64,000 nt of DNA, taken from an uncultured Candidatus Saccharibacteria bacterium (GTDB lineage: Bacteria > Patescibacteriota > Saccharimonadia > Saccharimonadales > Saccharimonadaceae). The translations under genes and the position numbers were made by a program. The DNA lies in contig CALLZM010000006.1 of the NCBI GenBank assembly GCA_937858705.1, positions 186,001 through 250,000 on the forward strand, in the 5' to 3' direction. Positions 16,679-25,811 of the stretch are shown piece after piece. Below the pieces are notes generated by a model. That model worked only from the letters and a program-made list of their open reading frames with translations. It ran no database searches and was not told the DNA's origin. Every line of letters begins with the position of its first letter. Position 1 is the stretch's first letter.

Positions 16679-19270
16679 ATGATGCGCATAGTTCAAGCTG
16701 TGGGAGTGGGCTTTCTGGCGATAGTGGTCGGGGTGGCTTTTGGTGGAATGAGCGCAGGGGCGGAGGCTCAATATGATTGGTTGGATGCGGAGACGGGGCC
16801 GAAGGTTTTGGAAGCACAGAATGTTGGGCAGCGTATTGGCTGTGAAACCGAGAAGGTGCCAACAAAAGATACACCGAGTAGTCCTATAGTGGAACAAGAT
16901 CTGTGCATTCAGAAGGGCAAGAATATCAAGACTGGACTGGGGCAGTTGCATAAAGACTATATCCTGATGCCAGGGGATACTGTGTATAAGATGACGAGCA
17001 GTACTTATATAGAAAAATTCTTCGCTATTGAAGGCACGAACGGGATACTTGCACAGATTGCTTCGCCATATACTAGTGGCTATACTTTTGAGGTATATCG
17101 TGATTACACCGATGTCATAGCTGAACAGCCAGACGATCATAACTTCTTTACTATAGCCTATGGTCTTGTGGATAATCCTGACATGATAAAGTTCTATGGT
17201 TTTTCATACGGCATATCAAATAATGGTACATTTCTTGTATATACTACCGGGGGTAATTATGGATACCGAGGAAAAGTGTATCTGATCAATTTAGAAACAG
17301 GTGACCAGCAATTCATAGGTTACGAGGGGTACAACTACACCTATAGCCCTTTGCCCACACCTTCTTATGCGGTTTCCAATGATGGAAAGACTGTTGTTGA
17401 GGGAGGCCATAGCCTAAAGATATGGCGAATCGATGAGCCTAACTGTAGGGACAGTGAAGAATGGAAGGAAGGGTACGGGTATGATAGGTGTCGCTTTGAA
17501 TGGTATGGATGGGAGAGATATGGCGTACCTGATGCTACGAAGGATTATTACTTTGTTGACACGATGAGATTCAACAATTCGGCGAGCGAACTGAGCTTCT
17601 TATTTCACGGATATACCGATTATAACTACTTTGTGACCCTCGAAGCGCCTGGCTATAAGGCACCCGAGGGGCAGTTGGAGTACTTGGCTTTAGGCGATTC
17701 TTATACGAGTGGGGAGGGGGACACTCAAGACGGCGGGCAGTTCTATTTACTGGGTACAGAAGGAAGAGATCAGTGCCACTTAAGTAGTCGATCATATCCG
17801 TACTTATTGCGAGATCATTACAATATACCAGCGCATAAAATGGCTTCCGTTGCTTGTTCTGGCGCACAAGTAGTGTTTGATTATATTGGGGTGAGTGATA
17901 ATTACTCGGGGCAAGGAGAAAGATTGAGAGAGCAGGGACTCACGGGGACTAAGTTGGACGAAGCTAAGTCTGATGCATTGAATAATTTTAAGCCCGGTAT
18001 AATCAAACAACTCGATTTTATCAGAAGATATCAACCAAAAACAGTGACTTTCACTGGTGGTGGAAATGATGTTGGGTTTGCGGATATACTAAAGTATTGT
18101 GCTCAACCAGCGGCAATCCTGGTTCCATACACCTGTGAATATGCCAAAGAGGGTTCATTGCTTAATAAAATGTTGTACGATTCTATAGATACTCAATACG
18201 CGTACACGAAAATGCTGATTAACGGCATAAGAGAAGCCTCTCCTGACTCTGAAATAATCATCATTGGTTATCCTAGCTTCATTTCTGAAGTGAGCGGAGC
18301 TTGCTATTTGAGCGGGGCTTCACTTAACCGTGCCGAAAAGGTGCTCATCAATAAAGCAGTGAGCTATATGAACAAGATGTTACAATCCGTTGCTTACGAT
18401 ATGGGGACTGGTTTTGTTGATATTGAGGACTCTTTGCATGGCGGGAGGATTTGCGAGGATGTCAGTAACAATAACTATGTTAATGGACTATTGAATGTTG
18501 GACCAGTAAGGGCGTTTACAAGCGGAGTCGGAGAGTCGTTCCATCCAAATTCTAGAGGACACCAAAAGATAGCCCAGGCGATAATTGACTCTAAAGAGCT
18601 GGAATTTACGAATACGGCAAGTTCTAACGGTTATGAGCCGAATGAGAAATCCATAAATACTCAGCGAATTGATATGGTTGAGCGAGATCAGCCAAAAGGA
18701 GGAAAGCTCAAAGCCGCAATCAAGAGTGTCTTTAAGCCGAATTCTATTGTTAAGGTAACACTTCACTCCGACCCTATCGATTTAGGGCCTATGGTGGCTA
18801 ATGAAACGGGAGATGTAAACTTCTCAATAGATACGAATGAGTTGCCTCTAGGAAATCATCTACTAGTCTTGGAGGGAGTTGATCTGAGCGAAGAGCCAAT
18901 TCGATACTATCAGTTTATTGAGATATTTGAAGAAGAGCTCGTCCCACAGGAAGAGAACAAGAGCAATGTAGATGAGCAGGAAAGAGGCAGTGTTAGTAAG
19001 ATAAATAAACAAAATATATTTGAGGATAATTCTACTCAAAATAGCGATGGAAGCATTCTTGATGCTCGGCAGAAGCCTCTACTGGCTTACAATGATGACG
19101 ATACACCCAGCGATGTGGTAGTAAAAGAAAACCAGAGTAAATCCAGTCTCCATGGAACACTTGTAGGCGACGAAACTAAAACTGATAACAGTTACATGTA
19201 TCCGCTGCTTATATTCGCAATATTATTAACAGGAGCAATATTTTATGTCAAAACCCACAAAAAAATCTAA
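16679..19270 (+). CDS. Surface-anchored SGNH/GDSL hydrolase
   Basis: 863 aa. Signal peptide (about residues 1-30), then an unrecognised beta-rich N-terminal part of about 300 residues, then an SGNH esterase/lipase domain. Block I: ALGDSYTSGEGD (about residues 336-347, Ser nucleophile). Block II: ACSGA. Block III: GGGNDVGF (about 459). Block V: SFHPNSRGH (about 620) with the catalytic Asp replaced by Ser but His present. A low-complexity polar stalk follows, and a C-terminal TM helix with a KTHKKI tail anchors it, so the enzyme faces outward. Resembles SEST-type actinobacterial esterases. Likely removes acyl groups from host or own glycans/lipids; substrate unknown. Confidence 0.82.
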   Translation: MMRIVQAVGVGFLAIVVGVAFGGMSAGAEAQYDWLDAETGPKVLEAQNVGQRIGCETEKVPTKDTPSSPIVEQDLCIQKGKNIKTGLGQLHKDYILMPGDTVYKMTSSTYIEKFFAIEGTNGILAQIASPYTSGYTFEVYRDYTDVIAEQPDDHNFFTIAYGLVDNPDMIKFYGFSYGISNNGTFLVYTTGGNYGYRGKVYLINLETGDQQFIGYEGYNYTYSPLPTPSYAVSNDGKTVVEGGHSLKIWRIDEPNCRDSEEWKEGYGYDRCRFEWYGWERYGVPDATKDYYFVDTMRFNNSASELSFLFHGYTDYNYFVTLEAPGYKAPEGQLEYLALGDSYTSGEGDTQDGGQFYLLGTEGRDQCHLSSRSYPYLLRDHYNIPAHKMASVACSGAQVVFDYIGVSDNYSGQGERLREQGLTGTKLDEAKSDALNNFKPGIIKQLDFIRRYQPKTVTFTGGGNDVGFADILKYCAQPAAILVPYTCEYAKEGSLLNKMLYDSIDTQYAYTKMLINGIREASPDSEIIIIGYPSFISEVSGACYLSGASLNRAEKVLINKAVSYMNKMLQSVAYDMGTGFVDIEDSLHGGRICEDVSNNNYVNGLLNVGPVRAFTSGVGESFHPNSRGHQKIAQAIIDSKELEFTNTASSNGYEPNEKSINTQRIDMVERDQPKGGKLKAAIKSVFKPNSIVKVTLHSDPIDLGPMVANETGDVNFSIDTNELPLGNHLLVLEGVDLSEEPIRYYQFIEIFEEELVPQEENKSNVDEQERGSVSKINKQNIFEDNSTQNSDGSILDARQKPLLAYNDDDTPSDVVVKENQSKSSLHGTLVGDETKTDNSYMYPLLIFAILLTGAIFYVKTHKKI

Positions 19271-19655
19271 ATTTATGTCCACTTCTAAATCACCCGTAAT
19301 TATATGGGTGAAAAAGCACGAAAAAGGATGCAAGGCATTTTTAGTGACTCTCGGTATAGTATGGCTTATTACTGATCTCATAGGCATCGGTGGCAATATC
19401 CGTTTTTACGCCAAGTGGATAGAGTGTGGAAGGAAACCAGTGGTTTCGGCATATGTTTTCAAGAAAACGCCACACTATATCGAAAATACCCCCATTCTTC
19501 CGACGATACGATTATTGCCTGATCAATTCTGTAGTCCCAAAGAAGCCGAGCTGGCGGGATATTCTGTAAATGAGAGTGGATATGACTTTCGATATACTAC
19601 AGACGAGGAAAGGCAAAGGAGCTACGAACTAAGACAAAAAAGCCAAAATCATTAG
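19245..19655 (+). CDS. Small single-TM protein of unknown function
   Basis: 136 aa. One TM helix (about residues 30-52) after a basic N-terminus, then a polar domain with two Cys (WIECGRK and DQFCSPKE) likely outside the cell. The gene overlaps the 3' end of the SGNH hydrolase gene by 26 bases in another frame. The overlap and shared direction suggest co-expression. No known family is recognised; a start at the second Met (11 residues later) is also possible. Confidence 0.6.
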   Translation: MSKPTKKSKFMSTSKSPVIIWVKKHEKGCKAFLVTLGIVWLITDLIGIGGNIRFYAKWIECGRKPVVSAYVFKKTPHYIENTPILPTIRLLPDQFCSPKEAELAGYSVNESGYDFRYTTDEERQRSYELRQKSQNH

Positions 19656-19662
19656 TACGGCC

Positions 19663-21108
19663 CTACCTCGCCCCAATTCGCCCAATCACCGTCACGACAG
19701 TCTTCAGCAAAATCTTGATGTCGAGCCAGAAGCTCCAGTTGCGGACATAGTATAGCTCGAGCTTGATACGGGTTTCGGTATCGATGTTGCTCCTGCCGGA
19801 GACTTGCCATAGACCGGTGAGGCCGCTGCGGACTTCGAGCAGTAAAGCCGCACGCTTTTGGCTGAATTTTGCTTTTAGCTCACGACTTGGTATAGGGCGA
19901 GGACCAACGAGGCTGATGTCGCCCTTGAGGACATTGATGACTTGCGGAAGTTCATCGAGTGAACTCTTACGCAAAAAACTGCCAAAACGGGTGATACGAG
20001 GGTCTTTTTCTACTTTAAAGTTCTGCTGATACTCTTTTACCAAGTCTTCCCTGCCCATGAGACGAAACTCCTCAACGGGGTCGAGATGAGCTGTTGATCG
20101 GTGCTTCATACTCCGAAATTTATACAAACCAAACACGCGGCCATGCTTTGTGAGCCGTTTACTTTTATAGAAAATAGGGCCAGGATTGAGCACGAGCTGT
20201 AGGAGGGAAATGATAATGAGAATGATCAACCACAAAGGTGCTGTAATAATAACAACAAAAGCATCGAAAAACCTCTTTAAAATAGCTCCCCAGCCGATGA
20301 GTGGCGTTTGGCTGACGGTAATCATAGGATAGCCGAGGAAGACATCGACCGTATTTTTACCAGTGTAGAATTCTGCTTCGCCTGGAATGAAGCTATAGTT
20401 TAAATGATTCGTTTGGGCGGTACTTAAAATTTCACTATTGCGCTCTTCCGACTCGTACAATTCAGTCTGAATGATAGTAGTAATCCCTAGTTCTTTCACT
20501 TGTTTTAACGCTGCATGGGCATTCGAAAAGTGGAGAGCTGAAGCTCCTTCAGGAAAAACGCTCTTTGGGCAAGCGATGGCAGCAATGTGATAGCCGCTTT
20601 TCTGCGTGTCGCTCAGATTGATGGCAATGTCTGTGATGGTTTTTGATGAGCCAATAAGTAAGACATTGCTCACGCCTTTGCCATACAAAAAAGCAAGCCC
20701 TCGGCTAAGCCGTAGCAATTCCCTGCCAAGTATCATGAGAGCAGTCGATCCGATAAAGGCATACAGTGTGGTGAGACGGGCTGGAAAAAAGGCCTTGTCA
20801 GATACATACTCCCAGCCAATGATGAGCAGTATACCGATAAAACAGCCAATAATAATTTTTGCCCATTCAACCAAGCGGCGATTGTAAATAGTTGCGCTGT
20901 AGAGTCCGATACTTGCAAAAATGAGTATCCATAAAGGTAAGACTGTCAAGAAGGCGATAAGATAGTCGAACGCATAGATTTCGGTAAAAAGAGGCCGATG
21001 GTCCCACTGTACTCGCATGATGTACGCGAGCGTAAAGGCTGCGGTTAACACAAAAATGTCGACAAACAACAAGAGGAGACTGTAGTAACGACTATTTCGG
21101 GTCATCAT
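19663..21108 (-). CDS. Undecaprenyl-phosphate glycosylphosphotransferase (WcaJ/WbaP-like)
   Basis: 481 aa. Starts synthesis of a surface polysaccharide by moving a sugar-1-phosphate onto polyprenyl phosphate. Seen: four N-terminal TM helices, a CoA-binding-like central Rossmann part ([15 protein letters not shown]), one more TM helix pair near residue 290, and the C-terminal bacterial sugar transferase domain: [44 protein letters not shown]-like segment, SLVGPRPI, and [13 protein letters not shown]. All hallmark residues are present. Full length for the family (about 460-490 aa). Either of two adjacent ATGs (21108, 21105) may be used; TATAAT lies 9 bases upstream. Confidence 0.93.
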   Translation of the reverse strand: [481 protein letters not shown]

Positions 21109-21198
21109 ATGGTATAGATTATATCACGACGAGATAGTGAGCTACACCTCTTGGTGACAATGGCGCATTTGAATGAGCTTACGGTATAATAGGAGGCA

Positions 21199-22506
21199 GT
21201 GAAGCCAAATCGACTGATAGAGACAATTTTTGCGCTACTAGCCACTGTATTTTTAGGGGTGGTTCTTCATGCTCCGTACACTGTCTTTATTGGAAGTGCC
21301 TTTCCTGAGATAGCAGTACCGATAAAGGCTTGGAAAGAGGCGCTGATGTTAGTGGCGGGCGTGCTACTACTTGTAGAAATTATTCGCAAGAAACAGTGGC
21401 GAATTGTCTGGGACAGTTGGCTTATGCGGTTGATGATAGCGTTTGTTGGCCTTCATCTGTTAATGCTACCGGTATTTTGGCAAGGATCAGTTGCGGCGGT
21501 CGCTGGACTGATGATCGATCTACGATTTATCGCCTTCTTCATGCTGGTGTATGTCTTTTTACGGCTCGCACCAGGCTATAAAGAGCTATTTTGGCGAATT
21601 GGTGCGATTGGTGCAATCATTGTCATTGGATTTGGCTTTTTACAACTGTTTTTACCGCACGATATACTGCGACACATTGGTTATAGCAATGAAACGATCC
21701 GACCGTATACAACGGTTGATCGAAATTATGACTATATTCGTATTAATAGTACGCTGCGAGGTCCAAACCCGCTCGGTGCGTATGCTGGTATGGTGGTGTT
21801 GTTTTTGGCGGCGTTTGTGACGACAAAACAGTTCAGGCGCCTTTCGCAATACTGGAAGATAGGCTTGATACTGGCGGGCAGCATGACTTTGGTAGTATTG
21901 TTTATCAGCCATGGTAGAGCAGCATGGCTGGGTACAGTGGTGGGGCTGATGGTGATGCTAGCTATTCGGTATTGGAAATATATCAATCGTATGGTGGTGT
22001 CGATTGGCGTGGTCGGTGTGTTGTTGACAGGGGGCGTTCTCTATATGATGAAGGACAACCCAGCCGTTTCGACGGTACTTTGGCATGAAGATCCGTATGA
22101 AGGCGGTGAAGTGAATTCAAATGACGGACATTGGCATTCGCTTGTCGACGGAACGGAGCGGATGTTGCGCCAACCATTTGGCGCAGGGGTTGGCTCGACT
22201 GGTTCAGCATCGCTCATGAATGACAACCAGTCGTTGATCATTGAAAACCAATACTTGTTTATTGCTCATGAAGTGGGATGGCTAGGCCTAGGACTTTTCG
22301 GGGCGATATTCGTCATGACTATGCGTCAACTATGGTTTGGTAGAGGTGATTGGCGAGTATTAGCGGTATTTGCTTCTGGCATTTGTCTTGCTGTGATCGG
22401 ACTATTGCTACCTGTCTGGGTGGACGATACGGTTTCTATCGTCTGGTGGGGATTGGCGGCTATCGGTATTGCTACCATGAATAAAAGAAAGATGAAAACA
22501 ATATGA
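21199..22506 (+). CDS. O-antigen ligase/polymerase family membrane protein (Wzy_C)
   Basis: 435 aa with about 11 TM helices. The long periplasmic-side loop between TM regions (about residues 290-330) holds the PFGAGVGSTG stretch, the usual Wzy_C/WaaL ligase landmark, and HGRAAWLG sits before a TM helix. It would polymerise or ligate lipid-linked glycan repeat units at the outer face. The start is GTG at 21199: TATAAT ends 8 bases before it, and an AGGAGG is present but would be mostly at or upstream of the expected transcription start. The stop overlaps the LexA-like gene (ATGA). Confidence 0.8.
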   Translation: MKPNRLIETIFALLATVFLGVVLHAPYTVFIGSAFPEIAVPIKAWKEALMLVAGVLLLVEIIRKKQWRIVWDSWLMRLMIAFVGLHLLMLPVFWQGSVAAVAGLMIDLRFIAFFMLVYVFLRLAPGYKELFWRIGAIGAIIVIGFGFLQLFLPHDILRHIGYSNETIRPYTTVDRNYDYIRINSTLRGPNPLGAYAGMVVLFLAAFVTTKQFRRLSQYWKIGLILAGSMTLVVLFISHGRAAWLGTVVGLMVMLAIRYWKYINRMVVSIGVVGVLLTGGVLYMMKDNPAVSTVLWHEDPYEGGEVNSNDGHWHSLVDGTERMLRQPFGAGVGSTGSASLMNDNQSLIIENQYLFIAHEVGWLGLGLFGAIFVMTMRQLWFGRGDWRVLAVFASGICLAVIGLLLPVWVDDTVSIVWWGLAAIGIATMNKRKMKTI

Positions 22507-22892
22507 CGCAATTACCAACCAAGAAGCAAAAACAAATTCTCGACTTTATCGCTACTTTTACGGGCGGTAATGGCTACGGACCGAGCTACCGTGAAGTGAT
22601 GCAAGGACTGGGGTACAAGTCGGTCAGTACAGTGGCAGTACATATTGACAGCCTCATGGCTAAGGGATATCTAAGAAAAGGCGAAGGCTATTCTGCTCGC
22701 TCGCTTGAAATTACGACACCTCAGCAGAGTGGGGAAAACCCTGTGGATGAGCGGGAAAAGTGGCTTATGAAAGAAATTGAGACAAGAATGAGAGAGTCTA
22801 ATGCTGATGAAGTGAAAATATTGGTCGAATCACTTAAAATACTTGGGTTTGAGGAAGCATATGAACGCATGCGAAGAAAGCTGGAGTTGTAA
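22503..22892 (+). CDS. LexA-like winged-helix DNA-binding protein without S24 peptidase domain
   Basis: 129 aa. Residues 1-65 match the LexA DNA-binding domain: LPTKKQKQILDFIATF, GYGPSYREVMQGLGYKSVSTVAVHIDSL, KGYLRKGEGYSARSLEI. Complete LexA proteins (about 200 aa) continue into an Ala-Gly cleavage site and an S24 Ser/Lys protease domain. Here the rest is a short charged helix pair (about residues 80-129) instead. It therefore cannot self-cleave in the SOS manner. It overlaps the ligase gene and precedes the beta-lactamase-like gene by 3 bases, so it may regulate envelope genes. Target unknown. Confidence 0.8.
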   Translation: MTQLPTKKQKQILDFIATFTGGNGYGPSYREVMQGLGYKSVSTVAVHIDSLMAKGYLRKGEGYSARSLEITTPQQSGENPVDEREKWLMKEIETRMRESNADEVKILVESLKILGFEEAYERMRRKLEL

Positions 22893-22895
22893 GGT

Positions 22896-24608
22896 ATGTT
22901 CGGTAATTATCACGAACAGTCAACCAATACGGCAACCACTGCTCGCCGGTTTTCTCCGAAGAACATTGCTCTATTGTCTGGCGGATTGTTGCTTGTAATA
23001 GCACTCGCCTTTCAGCTACTCTATCCATCCGATACCCTTCTGCCCTTCACAAAGATAGACGGTATAGCTGTCGGTGCCAAGAAGCAGGCAGCCGTAGCGA
23101 GTGAGCTCGATGCTGTGTATGCGGCGGTCAAGGTTCCCGTCTATTTTTCAAGTGACGACACCGTAAAAGTGGAGCCTAGGTATGCTGATATAGGAGTGAA
23201 CGCAAGCAATAGTGAACGCGTAAAACAGTATAATTACCCGTGGTATATCCGGCTCATCCCAAGCTCGGTGCTATGGTACGGCTTCGTTGACAAGACGAAC
23301 GAGCCAGAAGTAAGACGAAGCAAGAAGGTGCTAGAGGGGTACATTGCCGGGCACTTTGGCAGTGACTGCAAATTGAAACCAGTGAACGCAACTATCCAGG
23401 TGGCGAAGAGCGAACTTAAGGTTGTGCCGAGTGTAAATGGCGGTGAGTGTGACTACGACGAGTTGTATACAAAGCTCGAAAAAGTGCCAGTTCAACTTCA
23501 GCCAGATAAAATAGTTGTAAAAGGCACAACAATTGAGCCAACATTGTCTGATGCTAAAGCTGAAGCAGAAATAAGTCGTGCGCAGAACATAATAGACGCA
23601 GGATTGACGCTTCAGGTCGCCGATGCGGAACACAAGGTGTCAAAAGACAAAGTATATGAATGGCTGAGCTATTCCGTAAAAGATGATGAGTTGGTCGCCA
23701 TGCTGAATGCCAAAAAGGCAGAAACTTGGTTACAAGATACTTATGGCAAGCAGTTGGCGGTTTCTCCAGGTGTGACAACAGTTGTCACTAGAGATTTTAC
23801 TGAATTATCGCGAAAAACGGGAAAAACTGGCCAGGCCATTGATGCGGGTGCTACCAGGCAGGCTCTCGAAGAGCAATTGCAGGGCAAAACGGTAGTCTCG
23901 AAAGTGGTGACGAAAACCATATCACCAACGGTGGCATATGAGCGAAGTTATAGTCCGACAGACAGAGGGATTTCTGCGCTATTGAAGAATTTTGCCGCTG
24001 ATCATGCTGGTTCATACGCTATGACCTACATCGAACTCGATGGTAAAAAGCGCCGGGCTGAGTATCAGGGAGACAAGCAATTCGTCACCGCCAGTACCTA
24101 TAAGTTATTTGCAGCGTATAGTTTACTCAAGCGAGTCGATGACGGTCGGGAAACATGGTCGGCGAATGCTGATTGTTTCGATAAGATGATTCGTGTGTCG
24201 GATAACCCTTGTGCTGAGGCGTATTTGAGTACATTTGGGCTGACTGCTATTACTAATGAAATACAGTCTATCGGTTTGAAAAACTCTAATTTTACGGTGA
24301 GAGGCGGTCCGTTTACGACGGCAAATGACCTAGCGCTATTGCTCGGACAATTGCAAGCGAAGCAAAACTTTAGTACACTCGGGCGCGATAGGCTTCTGAG
24401 CGCGATGCGCGCTAATATTTTTCGCCAGGGTATACCAGCGGGGTCTAAGGGGCAAGTGGCTAATAAAGTCGGCTTTCTCGACGGTTTGCTGCATGATGCA
24501 GCGATAGTGTACACTTCTAGCGGCACCTATATTTTAGTGGTGTTGAGTGACGGCAGCTCGTGGCAAAACATCGCGGAATTGACCCGCCAGATTGAGAAAA
24601 TCCGCTAA
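22896..24608 (+). CDS. Membrane-anchored class A beta-lactamase-like serine hydrolase
   Basis: 570 aa. N-terminal TM anchor (about residues 28-47), a central region with PG_binding_4/VanW-associated-type repeats (about 50-350), then a beta-lactamase class A/PBP-like fold. Active-site motifs: STYK (residues 400-403, Ser nucleophile plus general-base Lys), SDN (435-437), KVG (524-526). All three class A signatures are present, although the loop Glu is not obvious. It would lie outside the membrane. Probably acts on peptidoglycan peptides or beta-lactams; the fused binding region favours a cell-wall role rather than secreted resistance. Confidence 0.82.
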   Translation: MFGNYHEQSTNTATTARRFSPKNIALLSGGLLLVIALAFQLLYPSDTLLPFTKIDGIAVGAKKQAAVASELDAVYAAVKVPVYFSSDDTVKVEPRYADIGVNASNSERVKQYNYPWYIRLIPSSVLWYGFVDKTNEPEVRRSKKVLEGYIAGHFGSDCKLKPVNATIQVAKSELKVVPSVNGGECDYDELYTKLEKVPVQLQPDKIVVKGTTIEPTLSDAKAEAEISRAQNIIDAGLTLQVADAEHKVSKDKVYEWLSYSVKDDELVAMLNAKKAETWLQDTYGKQLAVSPGVTTVVTRDFTELSRKTGKTGQAIDAGATRQALEEQLQGKTVVSKVVTKTISPTVAYERSYSPTDRGISALLKNFAADHAGSYAMTYIELDGKKRRAEYQGDKQFVTASTYKLFAAYSLLKRVDDGRETWSANADCFDKMIRVSDNPCAEAYLSTFGLTAITNEIQSIGLKNSNFTVRGGPFTTANDLALLLGQLQAKQNFSTLGRDRLLSAMRANIFRQGIPAGSKGQVANKVGFLDGLLHDAAIVYTSSGTYILVVLSDGSSWQNIAELTRQIEKIR

Positions 24609-24633
24609 AAGGAATAGCTTCATGGATAATTCG

Positions 24634-24662
24634 TTGACTAGGGTAGTTTCTCAAGGTATAAT
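24634..24662 (+). promoter_or_regulatory. tRNA-Asn promoter
   Basis: TTGACT (24634-24639), 17-base spacer, TATAAT (24657-24662). Predicted transcription start near 24669, about 40 bases before the mature tRNA 5' end. Confidence 0.75.
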
Positions 24663-24707
24663 ACTCTTTGTACTTTAATATCAACGATTGTATTCTTGGC
24701 AACATAT

Positions 24708-24782
24708 TCCTGCGTAGCTCAGTGGTAGAGCGGTTGGCTGTTAACCAATAGGTCGCTGGTTCGAGCCCAGCCGCAGGAGCCA
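24708..24782 (+). tRNA. tRNA-Asn (anticodon GTT), CCA encoded
   Basis: Cloverleaf can be drawn by eye: acceptor TCCTGCG pairs with CGCAGGA, D stem GCTC/GAGC, anticodon stem GTTGG/CCAAT with loop CTGTTAA (anticodon GTT), T stem GCTGG/CCAGC with loop TTCGAGC, discriminator G and encoded CCA. 75 bases including CCA. It borders the defence island downstream and could have served as an integration site. Confidence 0.96.
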
Positions 24783-24888
24783 GACTCAGCAGGTAAATAC
24801 CCAGACCGGGTTCCCTGACCAAAAGTCAGATTTACCCCTTGAGTCAGACAAGAGTACCAATTGTTACCAAAAGGTACGAAACCGATGG

Positions 24889-24912
24889 AACCGTCCGAAA
24901 GGGCGGTTTTTT
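24889..24912 (+). terminator. Rho-independent terminator after tRNA-Asn
   Basis: AACCGTCC / GGGCGGTT stem (one T-G pair) with a GAAA tetraloop followed by a T-run (six T counting the last two stem bases). The remaining gap between tRNA and radC (24783-25129) otherwise shows only one short open frame. Confidence 0.85.
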
Positions 24913-24977
24913 GTGTTCGCCCCTGGTGTTTAGTCCTGATATTGACCAGTTTTTCCTAGAGTGACTAGATAGCCGAA

Positions 24978-25097
24978 ATGCTGACCGGGTTCATTGACCG
25001 ATCTAGACTACGTAATGAATCTTATTCAGCAGAGTTACGACATCAATCAGTAGTGGGTGGTCTCAAGGTGCTTTTAGAAAAAAGCCGCAACGACTAG
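24978..25097 (+). other. Short open frame, possible gene remnant (39 aa)
   Basis: An ATG-to-TAG frame encoding 39 residues with a protein-like helical composition (LRNESYSAELRHQSVVGGL in the middle). It has no clear ribosome site and follows two stops in the same frame. It could be the tail of a lost gene, for example from the event that brought in the island, or chance. No family recognised. Confidence 0.2.
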
Positions 25098-25129
25098 AGC
25101 AAATAGTAAACAAGGTATATACTGCAAAT

Positions 25130-25774
25130 ATGAAGATGTCGGATCGTCGCAAAGACTTACGTCCAAGGGAGAAGCTCCAGGCGCGAGGTGCTGAGGCACT
25201 GAGCGACTACGAACTTCTGATGGCGATAATTGGCAGCGGTACGCAGTACGCTGATGTGACTAAGCTTGCTCGCGAGGTGCAAAAATTACTGAAAGAAAAA
25301 GGCAGCGAACTAGCTTACGAAGATTTACTTAGTATAAAAAGTCTTGGCCCAGCAAAAGCAACAAATATTATGGCCGGGTTCGAGCTGTGGCGCAGACAGT
25401 TTGAAGTTAGCGAGCGTCCAATCATCGACAGTCCCGAAAAAGCCGCCGAGCAGTTGAGCGACATTCGTGACAAAAAGCAAGAATACTTCGTCTGCCTCAC
25501 GCTCGACGGCGCCAATCGCCTCATCGCCAAGCGCATCATCACCATCGGCACACTCACCGCTAGTTTGGTTCATCCGCGCGAAGTCTTTGCCGAAGCCATA
25601 ACCGATCGCGCCGCCAGTATCATCGTGGCGCATAATCATCCGAGTGGAAATACGGAGCCGAGCCAGGCTGATCGCGATGTGACAGAACGGTTAAAAGAAG
25701 CTGGTTTGATATTAGGAGTTCAATTGGAAGATCACTTGATAGTAACCAGTAAGTCCTATCTATCTATTGTGTAG
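25130..25774 (+). CDS. radC: RadC family JAB/MPN metalloprotein
   Basis: 214 aa, full length. N-terminal UPF0758 helix-hairpin-helix part (SIKSLGPAKATNIMAGFEL) and C-terminal JAMM domain with HNHPSGNTEPSQAD (His-x-His...Asp zinc ligands) and an upstream Glu (EVFAEAI). RadC-type proteins are common near mobile and defence DNA; the old DNA-repair role is not established. First gene of the + strand island after tRNA-Asn; the next gene has its own promoter 2 bases after its stop. Confidence 0.93.
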   Translation: MKMSDRRKDLRPREKLQARGAEALSDYELLMAIIGSGTQYADVTKLAREVQKLLKEKGSELAYEDLLSIKSLGPAKATNIMAGFELWRRQFEVSERPIIDSPEKAAEQLSDIRDKKQEYFVCLTLDGANRLIAKRIITIGTLTASLVHPREVFAEAITDRAASIIVAHNHPSGNTEPSQADRDVTERLKEAGLILGVQLEDHLIVTSKSYLSIV

Positions 25775-25775
25775 A

Positions 25776-25804
25776 TTGCACAACAGAGGTAATTAGTATA
25801 TAAT
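25776..25804 (+). promoter_or_regulatory. Promoter of the SNF2-helicase/Gabija-like operon
   Basis: TTGCAC (25776-25781), 17-base spacer, TATAAT (25799-25804), then 7 bases to the ATG at 25812. Leaderless arrangement. Confidence 0.65.
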
Positions 25805-25811
25805 TTTATCA

